Shown here: in pieces, positions 50,605-59,216 of the stretch
Layout of the letters: each line of letters begins with the position of its first letter
How positions within the stretch are numbered: the first letter of the stretch is position 1
NCBI GenBank assembly: GCA_018262195.1
Contig: JAGTRS010000009.1
Coordinates: forward strand, 1 to 64,000
Direction: 5' to 3'
Length of the DNA stretch: 64,000 nucleotides
Source of the DNA: Pseudomonadota bacterium
GTDB taxonomy: Bacteria > Pseudomonadota > Gammaproteobacteria > Burkholderiales > Rhodocyclaceae
Notes under the pieces: generated by a model
The model's input: the letters and a program-made list of their open reading frames with translations, nothing else
Databases searched by the model: none
Told to the model about the DNA's origin: nothing
Translations under genes and position numbers: made by a program

Positions 50605-51960
50605 GTGACCAACTCAAAATTTAACCATCGCCTGACCGTCATTGCCGCCTGTTGCCTGGCACTTGGCGCCAACGCAGCCGAAGACGACCCGCTTGGTCGC
50701 GACTCACTATTTGGCGACGACCTGCCCAAGGCATCGGCAAGCCCCCGGGAAACAGGCAGCGGCATCAAGGGCTTTGTCCAGTTCGAAGCAGCACGCACCA
50801 CCGCCGACCCAGAACACTGGTCAAAACTCCGCGCCCGCACCGAACTCGGTAGCTCGGGAAAGCTGGGCGAAGGGGTCAAATGGAAACTGGGCGCACGGCT
50901 CGACTACGACTTCGTGTACGGGATCAATGACTTCTATCCGTCAGACGTCGCAAATAACCAACGCCGAAATTTCGAGCTTCGCGAAAATTACCTCGATTTC
51001 AGCCGAGGCAACTGGGACTTCCGCCTCGGTAAGCAACACGTCGTCTGGGGTGAGATGGTTGGCCTTTTCTTTGCCGACGTGGTATCCGCCCGTGACTTGC
51101 GTGAATTCATTCTGCCCGAATTCGACCAGATGCGCACGCCGCAATGGGCTGCCCGTGCCGAATACTTTGCCGATGACTTTCATGCCGAGGTGCTCTGGGT
51201 ACCCGTCGCAAGCTACGACAACATTAGCAAGCCGGGGTCTGAGTTCTACCCTTACCAACCCGCCCCGCCCGGCTTCAATACGCGCTACATGCAGGAAAAG
51301 CGCCCGGAATACAACTCGGACAACATGAATTACGGCCTGCGCCTGTCGACCCTGAAAAACGGCTGGGACGTCTCCGGCTTCTACTATCGCAGCACGGATG
51401 TCAGCCAGACGTTCTACCGGCAATTCGAGGCACCCACCAACACCTTTGTCTACCAAGCAAGACACGATCGCATCCACCAGTACGGCGGCACGCTCTCCAA
51501 GGATTTTGGCGATGTTGTCTTCAAGACCGAAGGCGTCTATACGCGCGGCCGCAGTTTTACGACACTCGATTTCACCGACAGCGATGGCGTCGTTCACCAG
51601 AACACGCTGGATTGGGCAGCCGGCCTTGACTTCACCCTGCCCGCCGATGCCCGTTTCAATGTTCAGGTATTCCAGCGCCAATTCTTCAATTACGACGCCA
51701 ACAACATCTCGGACAAACGAGAGAACGGCTACAGCCTCTTGCTCAACAAAAAGTTTTTCAACGACTGGGAAGCACAAGCATTGTTCATTTCCAGTCTGAA
51801 TCGATCCGACTGGCTATTCCGCCCGCGTCTCACCTGGAATCTTGAGCGCAATTGGCGCCTCCTGCTCGGCGCCGATATTTTCAAAGGTCCGGCCATGGGC
51901 ATGTTTGGCCGCTACGACCAGCAAGATCGGGTGTATTCCGAAATACGCTACAGTTTCTAA
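50605..51960 (+). CDS. DUF1302-type outer-membrane beta-barrel protein
   Basis: A 451-aa exported protein starting with GTG at 50605 (AGGA 8 bases upstream). A signal peptide ends near ANAAE. The mature protein alternates short amphipathic strands rich in aromatic residues, and its last residue is Phe (YSEIRYSF), as in outer-membrane barrels. The segment RENYLDFSRGNWDFRLGKQHVVWGE is characteristic of DUF1302-like proteins. The frame is open to 50446, but that part overlaps the ABC ATPase gene. With the LolA-like protein and the ATPase, it forms an envelope-spanning set. The substrate is unknown. Confidence 0.82.
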   Translation: MTNSKFNHRLTVIAACCLALGANAAEDDPLGRDSLFGDDLPKASASPRETGSGIKGFVQFEAARTTADPEHWSKLRARTELGSSGKLGEGVKWKLGARLDYDFVYGINDFYPSDVANNQRRNFELRENYLDFSRGNWDFRLGKQHVVWGEMVGLFFADVVSARDLREFILPEFDQMRTPQWAARAEYFADDFHAEVLWVPVASYDNISKPGSEFYPYQPAPPGFNTRYMQEKRPEYNSDNMNYGLRLSTLKNGWDVSGFYYRSTDVSQTFYRQFEAPTNTFVYQARHDRIHQYGGTLSKDFGDVVFKTEGVYTRGRSFTTLDFTDSDGVVHQNTLDWAAGLDFTLPADARFNVQVFQRQFFNYDANNISDKRENGYSLLLNKKFFNDWEAQALFISSLNRSDWLFRPRLTWNLERNWRLLLGADIFKGPAMGMFGRYDQQDRVYSEIRYSF

Positions 51961-52132
51961 GTTACGGCATATTCAAATTGGAAGTGCAGCAGGATTTATG
52001 ACACAACCACTATCCAAAACTGCGCGTCGAATTTAAACCCAAGAACCCCAAGACCAAGGCCACAAAAGAACCAAACAGACCTTCGGCACGATACAAAGGG
52101 CGCTAGAAAAAAGAAACAAATTCAAGACGAAA

Positions 52133-52159
52133 AAAAGAGGGGGCCTAGCCCCCTCTTTT
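52133..52159. terminator. Bidirectional terminator between the barrel gene and the PEP-CTERM gene
   Basis: AAAAGAGGGGG (52133-52143) pairs with CCCCCTCTTTT (52149-52159), an 11-bp stem around CCTAG with A/T runs at both ends. It lies 172 bases past the barrel gene and 17 bases past the PEP-CTERM gene. The rest of the 216-base gap shows nothing recognisable. Confidence 0.85.
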
Positions 52160-52176
52160 CATTGCCTGTTTAAATA

Positions 52177-53058
52177 TTACGCTTGGCGATTGGCGCGACG
52201 ACGACCTGTCAGGCCCAGACCGAGCAGTGCGCCACCCATCAGGAGTAGCATCGACGGTTCAGGAATATCAAAGCGCAGGCTACCGTCGTGATTGGTCGAA
52301 ACGGTAAAAGTACCGTCGCCGTTATCGACGAACTGGCTAAGTGTAACGTTCGTATCTTGGCTGGCAACCCAATTAACCGTAACCGGAGAAGGCACACAAT
52401 TCACCAAAGACTGCATACCAGTTGCACCGGCACAATTCACGCCATTCGCAGCATGAATCAGATTGTTGTAACCAGCATCAACTCCGGTGAAATTGGGGAT
52501 ACCGAACAGAACGGTACCGACACCCGTTGCGCCGCCACCACCAACCAGCAAATTCATAAAGTTATTGAAGCTCGTACCATCAAAGGTCAACAACATCTGG
52601 ATCAAACCACCAGCTGCGTAACTCAGGAGCGGAATTGCCGTATCGCCAGAACCGTTCAAACCAGCTACTTGACCAAGCAGATTTTCGCCCTTGAAGGAGA
52701 TAGCCCAATTAGGCGAACCATAGCCATTGTTCGAAGCAGAGCCAAAACCCTGACCCGGCGTAAAGCCCGTAGCGTAGTTATTGTCAATGATGTTCGTACC
52801 AAACAGACCGATGCTGGTAGAAACCAAGTCGCCTGCATCAATGCCGTTGCCATCCAAATCGGTGATGGTCGTCGACGACTGATAGGTGTAAAGAATCTCG
52901 TTCTTGACGCCGGTACTTGTGGTATTTACTTTGCCAGTCTGATTTGCACCGGTGAAGTTGGTGCCCACATCCAGATAAATCTGAGACGCAGAAGCGGCGG
53001 TCGCGGCAGTCACTGCAAGAGCAGCACAAAGCGCCTTAAGTTTAAAAGAATTTCTCAT
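52177..53058 (-). CDS. PEP-CTERM sorting domain protein
   Basis: A 293-aa secreted protein. It starts at the ATG at 53058 (GGAG upstream) with a signal peptide ending ASAS. The middle is rich in Gly, Asn, Thr and Ser, typical of surface proteins of this class. The C-terminus is a PEP-CTERM signal: PEPSMLLLMGGALLGLGLTG followed by a basic RRR cluster, which exosortase XrtA would cut. Two cysteines lie in the last third (VNCAGATGMQSLVNC). Its function may be in floc or biofilm matrix. A sigma-54 promoter match lies upstream. Confidence 0.93.
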   Translation of the reverse strand: MRNSFKLKALCAALAVTAATAASASQIYLDVGTNFTGANQTGKVNTTSTGVKNEILYTYQSSTTITDLDGNGIDAGDLVSTSIGLFGTNIIDNNYATGFTPGQGFGSASNNGYGSPNWAISFKGENLLGQVAGLNGSGDTAIPLLSYAAGGLIQMLLTFDGTSFNNFMNLLVGGGGATGVGTVLFGIPNFTGVDAGYNNLIHAANGVNCAGATGMQSLVNCVPSPVTVNWVASQDTNVTLSQFVDNGDGTFTVSTNHDGSLRFDIPEPSMLLLMGGALLGLGLTGRRRANRQA

Positions 53059-53124
53059 TTTGCTCTCCAGTAAGGGCTGAATCATCAAACCATCAGGCAA
53101 CTCCATTTGCCTCGGCGATATAAG

Positions 53125-53140
53125 AGCAGAAACCATGCCA
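53125..53140 (-). promoter_or_regulatory. Sigma-54 (RpoN) promoter of the PEP-CTERM gene
   Basis: TGGCATGGTTTCTGCT on the minus strand matches the -24/-12 consensus TGGCAC-N5-TTGCW with the invariant GG and GC ten bases apart and two mismatches. The predicted start site is about 55 bases before the ATG. PEP-CTERM genes of related bacteria are known to be controlled by RpoN with the PrsK/PrsR pair. Confidence 0.55.
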
Positions 53141-53251
53141 AAATACTATCCAATTGAATTTAAACGAAATTTATTTTGTCACTCGTAGTCTGTGTAAATT
53201 TTCCCGACATTCCAATTGCAAATTCTGAACCGATCAGCCAAGCAAAAATTG

Positions 53252-54124
53252 TCATGCATTTTTTCTTAATAGACCTCTGATATAACGGAACATCAATTGC
53301 TGAATCGGATTTCGGTTGCCAAACGGGCGCCAAGTCTTGACGAGACGATTCTGGTAGGCGTCAAAGTGCAAACCCCTCGGGGCGTAGCGAACATCACCCC
53401 GTCCAAGTAGCACCTTCAGCGCAGCCGAGCATGCGACGCCAGCGGCAAGTTCGATACCCATCGCTGTCGAAGGAACCTTTTTCTTGAACAGGTTGACCGA
53501 CTCACGGTTCAACAAATAATGACGCTGCAGCATTGACGGAGAAACACCAACAATGAACTTGAGAATCTGATCCTCAAATTCATAGCCTTCCAGAGCAAAG
53601 TACTCTTCAAAGCTCATGCCCTTCGGGTCGAATACGAGTAACGCCGTGCCAAGCCCCATGGGTGCAGCAGTTACCGCCGGGATACCCAATTCATGGCAGC
53701 GAGCAAAAACCTTACGACGGATTTCGAGCGAAAAGATGTCGAGGCTATCCATGTACAGATCGACACCTTCGAGAAAGTAATCCACGTTTTCGGGGGTCAA
53801 GCCATTTGGCAACAGGCGTAGGTCGACATCGGGATTTATCCCGCGAACCTGCTCCGCCATCACATCGAGCTTAGGCAAGCCAATGGTGGAAGCCAGCGCC
53901 CCGGCCTGACGGTTCAGATTCGGCCAGTCAAACGTATCGAGGTCAGTGATCGAGAAAGCTCCAATCCCGAGCCGAGCCAGCGTCAACAAATGACTTCCAC
54001 CGACCCCTCCCAACCCCCCAACCGCGACACGGCATTTCTTGAGCCTGATTTGCTCTTCCTCGGTCACCCAGCCAATATTTCTGGAAAATGCAACATCATA
54101 TGAAAACTGCGAAATGTCAGCCAT
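53252..54124 (-). CDS. ThiF/E1-like adenylyltransferase family protein
   Basis: A 290-aa protein with a Rossmann ATP-binding domain of the ThiF/MoeB/E1 type. Key residues are the glycine loop VAVGGLGGVGGSHLL (36-47), Asp61/Asp63 (ITDLDTFDWPNLNRQ) with Asn71 and Arg72, and Lys85 (LPKLDVMAEQV). There is no CxxC zinc site and no clear catalytic cysteine domain. A C-terminal extension of about 80 residues ends in a basic helix. The ATG at 54124 has GGGAG upstream; a GTG at 54136 is also open. No ubiquitin-like partner is nearby. Its target is unknown. Confidence 0.82.
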   Translation of the reverse strand: MADISQFSYDVAFSRNIGWVTEEEQIRLKKCRVAVGGLGGVGGSHLLTLARLGIGAFSITDLDTFDWPNLNRQAGALASTIGLPKLDVMAEQVRGINPDVDLRLLPNGLTPENVDYFLEGVDLYMDSLDIFSLEIRRKVFARCHELGIPAVTAAPMGLGTALLVFDPKGMSFEEYFALEGYEFEDQILKFIVGVSPSMLQRHYLLNRESVNLFKKKVPSTAMGIELAAGVACSAALKVLLGRGDVRYAPRGLHFDAYQNRLVKTWRPFGNRNPIQQLMFRYIRGLLRKNA

Positions 54125-54195
54125 GCTTACTCCCACATAGTTTTAGCCGGTCTTCCCACCAAATCAGATCAAAGCGCCAGCCCAGTCAGCCTGGA

Positions 54196-55431
54196 TCAGA
54201 GCCCATGGCGCAAAGCATCAACAATCGAAATTTTCGACGCCCTACGCGCAGGCAGGATAGATGCCAGAATTGTCGCCAGCCAGCCGATCAACCCGGCAAT
54301 GGCAATTGCAAATGGCTCAACACGAATATAGGCGGTGTAGCCGAGATTGGCATTGGGTGGGGGCGGCATCGGAATCCCGATAGCCGAAATCACCCACGCC
54401 GCCGAAACACCCAACAAAATACCCAATAACGCCCCGCAAGCGCCGATGAGTACCCCTTCAGTGATAATCAGACGAAATATCGAGGAGGGACGACCACCAA
54501 TGGCCATTGCCGTGCCGAATTCGCGGGTCCGCTCAAAAAGCGTCATGTTGATCGTGTTGGCAACAGAGAGCAGCACCATCATCAGAATGATCAGGCGCAA
54601 AACACCAAATTGACGGTCATACAGATCGATGGTTTTTGCATAAAAATCCGACAATTCATTCCAAAGGGTGACCTCGTTTCCGCTACCTTTCAGCATAGCA
54701 GTCACTTTTTCGGCTATCGCATCGCTGGTTTCTGTTTGCTTTAGTACCACGACCAGTTTGTGCACCGCATCGCTACCCATGAGTTCTCTGGCTGCCGAAA
54801 GCGGTATCCGTACGGCACGCGCATCGAAATCTTTCGAAAAGGTCTGAAACACGCCAACTATCTCGAAATCCAGCGTATTGACCGCACCTTCGGCCAAACT
54901 CACAACCAAGGCGATGTGATCTCCGGGTTCGAGATTCAAAGATTTGGCAACTCCTTGACCAATCACGATGCCGTATTTGTCCTTGTCGCTAAGGGCGCGC
55001 CCTCCGATGTACCTGACATAAATCCCGCTCAGGCTACTCTCCAGATCGGCCTCTATCCCCTCACCGATGACACCTAGGTCGCGCTTGCCGTTATTCAGAG
55101 TGCCTGTGAAATTGATTCTCGACAGCACGGAAGAAACACCTTGCATACCGGATAGCTGCGCGCGAATGGTGTCCGGATACTCGATCAGGAACTTATCGGG
55201 GGATCTCAGTCCTCCCTTCTGAAATCCCTGGCGAGTCACCTGAATATGGCCCGTCTGGCCGTGAATGATCGCTTCGCCAAGCTGGACGAAGATGTCTTGC
55301 ACGAACCCACCCACGACAATCAACCCGGCGACCCCCAAACCAATCGCCAACAAATTGGCAAACGCCCTAGCACGTTGCCGAAAGACATTCCGCAATGCGT
55401 AGAGAAGGTTTTCCAGAAATCGTGATTTCAT
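54196..55431 (-). CDS. FtsX-like ABC transporter permease (second of pair)
   Basis: A 411-aa permease of the MacB/LolC/LolE type. It has one N-terminal helix (about residues 25-45), a large periplasmic MacB-like domain (about 50-275), and three C-terminal helices including ILMMVLLSVANTINMTLFERTREFGTAMAIGG, with the characteristic ERTREFG and ALRHGL end. It overlaps the start of its partner's stop codon (ATGA at 55428-55431), so the two are translated together. It most likely works with the LolD/MacB-type ATPase encoded at 49.8 kb. Confidence 0.9.
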   Translation of the reverse strand: MKSRFLENLLYALRNVFRQRARAFANLLAIGLGVAGLIVVGGFVQDIFVQLGEAIIHGQTGHIQVTRQGFQKGGLRSPDKFLIEYPDTIRAQLSGMQGVSSVLSRINFTGTLNNGKRDLGVIGEGIEADLESSLSGIYVRYIGGRALSDKDKYGIVIGQGVAKSLNLEPGDHIALVVSLAEGAVNTLDFEIVGVFQTFSKDFDARAVRIPLSAARELMGSDAVHKLVVVLKQTETSDAIAEKVTAMLKGSGNEVTLWNELSDFYAKTIDLYDRQFGVLRLIILMMVLLSVANTINMTLFERTREFGTAMAIGGRPSSIFRLIITEGVLIGACGALLGILLGVSAAWVISAIGIPMPPPPNANLGYTAYIRVEPFAIAIAGLIGWLATILASILPARRASKISIVDALRHGL

Positions 55432-56657
55432 TGGTTATAACGAAGCGAATCGACAATGTTGAGACGGCTTGCCCGTAGAGCCGGCAGGAGGCTGGCTAGA
55501 AGGGTTGTAGTCACTGCCAAGACAACTGATTCGGCAGCGATTTCCGGAGTAAAAAGGACCGCCCCAGTAAAACCATGTGCCATACCAGGAGCAGGAGGCA
55601 TCGGGATACCAACCGCCGAAATCCCTTGCGCGGCAATCCATCCGATTGCCACTCCCATAACGCCACCGAGCAGCCCAATCAGCACCCCCTCTATGATAAA
55701 GAGACGCATCACGCTATGTCTTCGCCGCCCCAATGCCAGCACAGTTCCGATTTCAGTAGTCCGCTCAAGAACGCTCATTGTCAGGGTATTCGAAATGGAA
55801 AGCACGATGATCAGGCCGATGATGACCTTTACAACCTGAATCTGACTAGTAAATAGCGTCACCGTTTTGTTGTAGAAATCCGCCAAATCCGACCAAGGGA
55901 CAATCTGATATGCATTAGCCGGTAGCCAACTTTTCAGCTTCGCAATAACTTCGGACGTTCGCAAATGGCTATCGAGCAACATGACCCAAGCCGTTGCCCC
56001 TTCGACTCGCATCAGGGTACGCGCCCGCTGAATGGGTAAGCGTAGTGAATGATCGTCAAACTCCTTGGAGGTCGTATTGAATATCCCCACAACCTCTGTT
56101 TCGACTGCGCTTGCCCCTCCTTGGGCCGTTGTAGCGAGAAGAACGATGCGATCACCAAGCTTTGCGCCGAGGCTGTCAGCCAGTCCTTCACCGAGAATCA
56201 CTGCTGCTTCGTTCTCACTTTTCAAATTCCGACCAATATCAATATTGATACGTGCGCTGATCGGAAGCTCGCCCTCCGGGAAAACCCCCTCGCCGATAAA
56301 CGATACCGTAGCATCTCCAAGACTAGCCAAGCCGCTAAAAGCCAATCTCGGTGTCACACTGACCACACCATCAACCTTGGCCAGCTTTTCAAATTCAGCA
56401 CGACCGCTACCGAGCAGATAGCTATAGGGATCTGCGATGCCTTTGTCAAAGTAATCCGGCCTGACAATCTGAACATGGCCCAATTGCGAACGAACCGTCG
56501 AATCTCGCATATCAACAAATATCCAAGCGATAAACCCGCTTGCCAGCGAGAAAGCCAGAATGCCGCCTGCAACCGTCATGGTCGAGACGAATGTTCGCCG
56601 TGGATTTCGCCTCAGATTCCGTAAGGCAATCACAAGGTCAGAAGCAAATTGTTTCAA
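55428..56657 (-). CDS. FtsX-like ABC transporter permease (first of pair)
   Basis: A 409-aa permease with the same layout as its neighbour: N-terminal helix about 20-40, periplasmic domain, and three C-terminal helices with SVLERTTEIGTVLALGRRRHSVM and EGVLIGLLGGVMGVAIGW. The two permeases clearly come from one duplication (both end with a short A-R-basic run and an SLRYN/ALRHG end). Together they would form the heterodimeric membrane part of a LolCDE- or MacB-like transporter. It is divergent from the exopolysaccharide operon, 301 bp away. Confidence 0.9.
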   Translation of the reverse strand: MKQFASDLVIALRNLRRNPRRTFVSTMTVAGGILAFSLASGFIAWIFVDMRDSTVRSQLGHVQIVRPDYFDKGIADPYSYLLGSGRAEFEKLAKVDGVVSVTPRLAFSGLASLGDATVSFIGEGVFPEGELPISARINIDIGRNLKSENEAAVILGEGLADSLGAKLGDRIVLLATTAQGGASAVETEVVGIFNTTSKEFDDHSLRLPIQRARTLMRVEGATAWVMLLDSHLRTSEVIAKLKSWLPANAYQIVPWSDLADFYNKTVTLFTSQIQVVKVIIGLIIVLSISNTLTMSVLERTTEIGTVLALGRRRHSVMRLFIIEGVLIGLLGGVMGVAIGWIAAQGISAVGIPMPPAPGMAHGFTGAVLFTPEIAAESVVLAVTTTLLASLLPALRASRLNIVDSLRYNQ

Positions 56658-56958
56658 TTCCTACCTCTCCAACGGGATTCAATCGTGAGACCAAACAGCC
56701 AAGTCAACAAAGTCATCTCCAGCCTTTGCTAATGGTATATCCCCCAACGCACTTACACCAGTTGTCGCTACCAGAGACAAGTATTTCGGGGCGAGCGCCC
56801 ACGATCGCATGTTCGGCTATACAGAAGATCAAGAGACCGAAGAAAGCACCTCTCGCCCGTGAACTCTTTAACGCTATTTTCGCCATCTTTCCGTTATGAT
56901 TATGGTGTATCAATGACTTGGGCAGGAAAAACCTGCGACCTAAGGAAGGAAAATAACA
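56658..56958. other. Divergent intergenic region between the permease operon and the EPS operon
   Basis: No convincing gene. It must hold promoters for both directions. A TATGAT at 56895-56900 is a possible -10 for the EPS side without a clear -35. A small hairpin (GCAGG, loop AAAAA, CCTGC, 56922-56936) and a strong Shine-Dalgarno (AAGGAAGGAAAA) precede the EPS lipoprotein start. I found no sigma-54 match with correct spacing here. Confidence 0.5.
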
Positions 56959-57582
56959 ATGTCTGTGATTCGTTCAGCTTTCTCGTCAAGCCGTCAATTT
57001 CTCTTTGCTGCATGTGCAGCAATAGCATTTGCAGGTTGCTCAAGCCACCCGCCCGCACCGTCAGCCGCAGCTTCTTCCGACTACAGTTACAAAATCGGCC
57101 CAGGCGATAATTTGAACATTGTTGTGTGGCGCAACCCTGAACTGTCCATGACGGTTCCAGTTCGCCCGGATGGAAAGATCTCCGCCCCCCTGATTGATGA
57201 CCTTTCGGCAATGGGTAAAGACTCGACCGCGTTGGCTCGCGACATAGAAAAAGAGCTTGCCAAATTTATCCGCGACCCCGTTGTCACCGTAATCGTTACA
57301 TCCTTTGTTGGACCATATAGCGAACAGATTCGCGTTGTTGGGGCCGCCGCAAAACCACAGATTCTCGCCTACAAGCAAAAGATGACTATTCTTGATGTCA
57401 TGATCGCCGTGGGAGGAATCACCGACTTTGCCGACGGAAACCGCGCCTCCATCCTTCGAACCTCAGAAAACAACAAACAATATGGCGTTCGCCTCAAGGA
57501 TCTAATTAAGAATGGCGACGTCTCTGCCAACGTTGAAATGAAGCCAGGCGACGTTGTCATCATTCCGCAGAGCTGGTTCTAA
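56959..57582 (+). CDS. XrtA-system exopolysaccharide export lipoprotein (EpsE/Wza-like)
   Basis: A 207-aa periplasmic/outer-membrane lipoprotein. The signal peptide ends in the lipobox FAGC (Cys near residue 27). The polysaccharide export domain follows: YKIGPGDNLNIVVWRNPELS, VRPDGKISAPLIDD, and a SLBB-type repeat (IRVVGAAAKPQILAYKQKMT, then a GGITDFADGNRASILR segment). The end KPGDVVIIPQSWF is typical. This is the PEP-CTERM-associated family TIGR03027, first gene of the EPS operon, acting as the outer-membrane channel or its periplasmic collar. Confidence 0.93.
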   Translation: MSVIRSAFSSSRQFLFAACAAIAFAGCSSHPPAPSAAASSDYSYKIGPGDNLNIVVWRNPELSMTVPVRPDGKISAPLIDDLSAMGKDSTALARDIEKELAKFIRDPVVTVIVTSFVGPYSEQIRVVGAAAKPQILAYKQKMTILDVMIAVGGITDFADGNRASILRTSENNKQYGVRLKDLIKNGDVSANVEMKPGDVVIIPQSWF

Positions 57583-57600
57583 CTAGTCTTTTAACAACTC

Positions 57601-57635
57601 AGCCGCTACCGCAGTTATGCAGTAGCGGCTATTTT
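57601..57635 (+). terminator. Hairpin between the export lipoprotein and the chain-length gene
   Basis: AGCCGCTAC (57601-57609) pairs with GTAGCGGCT (57622-57630); an inner GCA/TGC pair can extend the stem, with a GTTA loop. ATTTTC follows. It could be a terminator or an attenuator that leaves the lipoprotein in excess over the rest of the operon. Confidence 0.5.
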
Positions 57636-57648
57636 CACGAGCTTATAG

Positions 57649-59208
57649 ATGGAAGATATCCTACGGCAGGCGTTTACTATCCTGCGTGCCACTTGGAAGC
57701 ATCGGCGCCTAGGCATGCTTGTAGCTTGGATTATCGGGGCGATTGCAGCAGGCGTAATACTACGCATTCCAAATCAATACGAAGCATCAGCACGCATCTA
57801 TGTGGACACCCAGTCAATTCTCAGACCGTTAATGTCTGGACTTGCTGTTCAGCCGAACATCGAACAGCAAATCATGATGCTTAGCCGCACACTTATTAGT
57901 CGCCCGAACATTGAAAAATTGATTCGAATGGCTGACCTTGACTTAAATATAAAAAACAAGTCGCAGCAAGAAACGTTAATCGAGGACCTGACAAGTTCGC
58001 TCAAAATACTTGGCGTTGGTCGCGACAACCTTTACACAATTTCTTATCGTGACCCTGACCCCGCAAAAGCTCAAAGAGTCGTTCAAGCACTGGTTTCAAT
58101 ATTTATTGAATCAAGTCTAGGTGACAAACGCCAAGACACCGACTCTGCAAGAAAATTCCTTGAAGAACAGATTCGCAACTACGAGAAAAAACTTGAGGAT
58201 GCGGAAAATCGCCTAAAGGAATTCAAGCTCAGAAACATCGATCTCGCATCGGCTGAAGGAAAGAGCGGTATGGATCGTCTTGGTGACCTTTCTACACAAC
58301 TCAGCAATGCCAAACTCTTGCTGCGTGAGGCTGAACAATCCAGAGATGCATTACGCCGTCAAATTGCCGGGGAAGAGCCTGTTCTGCTGCCTGACTCCAC
58401 TGGTGGCGACTCAAGCATCTCCCTTCCCGAAATTGATGGACGAATTGACGTCCAAAAGCGAAATCTGGATACCTTGCTCCAGCGGTACACCGACCAGCAT
58501 CCGGATGTCATCGGTGCCCGTCGCCTTATCAAAGACTTGGAAGAACAGAAGCGCCAAGAGATTTTGGCTCGCAAGAAATTTGCAGCAGCAAACCCAGGAG
58601 CATCGGTCAGCAACAATCCTGTATTTCAGCAACTTAAAGTATCTTTGGCTGAAGCCGAAGCAAACACAGCATCGCTGCGTGCTCGTGTCAGTGAATATGA
58701 GGAACGCTACAAGCGCACCACCGCACTTATGAGAACCCAGCCACAACTTGAAGCCGAATTTGCCCAACTTAACCGCGACTATGATCTGGATAAGAAAAAT
58801 TACGAGCAGTTGGTTTCACGGCGGGACTCTGCTGAGTTATCAGGTGATCTAGATACAGCCGGTTCTATTGCCGATTTCAGACTTATAGATCCGCCGCGCT
58901 CTTCGTCCAAGCCGGTTGCTCCCAACAGACTCATGTTATTACCGCTCGGTTTACTGCTGGCTATTGCCGGAGGACTATTTACTGCCTTTGCCGCAAGCCA
59001 GATTCGTCCCGTATTCTTCGACAGTAAAACACTCAGGGACATCACCGATTTGCCGGTACTGGGAACTGTATCCCTGATTCCAAATGATGCGCGCCGCAAG
59101 AAAGAGCAAGCCAGTCTTCGCCGTTTTCTCGGAGCGACCGCAGGCTTAATTCTGGCTTATGGACTAGGAATTGGAATGCTTTTATTCCTTTCCCAACGAG
59201 CCACTTGA
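57649..59208 (+). CDS. XrtA-system polysaccharide chain-length determinant
   Basis: A 519-aa inner-membrane Wzz-like protein (TIGR03007 family). A membrane helix at about residues 20-42 is followed by the Wzz domain (EASARIYVDTQSILRPLMSG), a long coiled coil (about 165-400, e.g. RNYEKKLEDAENRLKEFKLR), the conserved proline-rich segment IDPPRSSSKPVAPNR and a second helix (LMLLPLGLLLAIAGGLF). A further C-terminal helix is predicted. It sets the length of the secreted polymer together with the kinase encoded next. The stop overlaps an alternative start of that gene. Confidence 0.93.
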   Translation: MEDILRQAFTILRATWKHRRLGMLVAWIIGAIAAGVILRIPNQYEASARIYVDTQSILRPLMSGLAVQPNIEQQIMMLSRTLISRPNIEKLIRMADLDLNIKNKSQQETLIEDLTSSLKILGVGRDNLYTISYRDPDPAKAQRVVQALVSIFIESSLGDKRQDTDSARKFLEEQIRNYEKKLEDAENRLKEFKLRNIDLASAEGKSGMDRLGDLSTQLSNAKLLLREAEQSRDALRRQIAGEEPVLLPDSTGGDSSISLPEIDGRIDVQKRNLDTLLQRYTDQHPDVIGARRLIKDLEEQKRQEILARKKFAAANPGASVSNNPVFQQLKVSLAEAEANTASLRARVSEYEERYKRTTALMRTQPQLEAEFAQLNRDYDLDKKNYEQLVSRRDSAELSGDLDTAGSIADFRLIDPPRSSSKPVAPNRLMLLPLGLLLAIAGGLFTAFAASQIRPVFFDSKTLRDITDLPVLGTVSLIPNDARRKKEQASLRRFLGATAGLILAYGLGIGMLLFLSQRAT

Positions 59209-59216
59209 GGTTGAAA

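Noticed and set aside
53088..53108. Second sigma-54-like element before the PEP-CTERM gene
   Set aside because: GG and GC are 11 bases apart instead of 10, and the site at 53125-53140 fits better.
56713..56913. 66-codon open frame in the divergent intergenic region
   Set aside because: No Shine-Dalgarno, no recognisable features and wrong-strand position within a probable promoter region.
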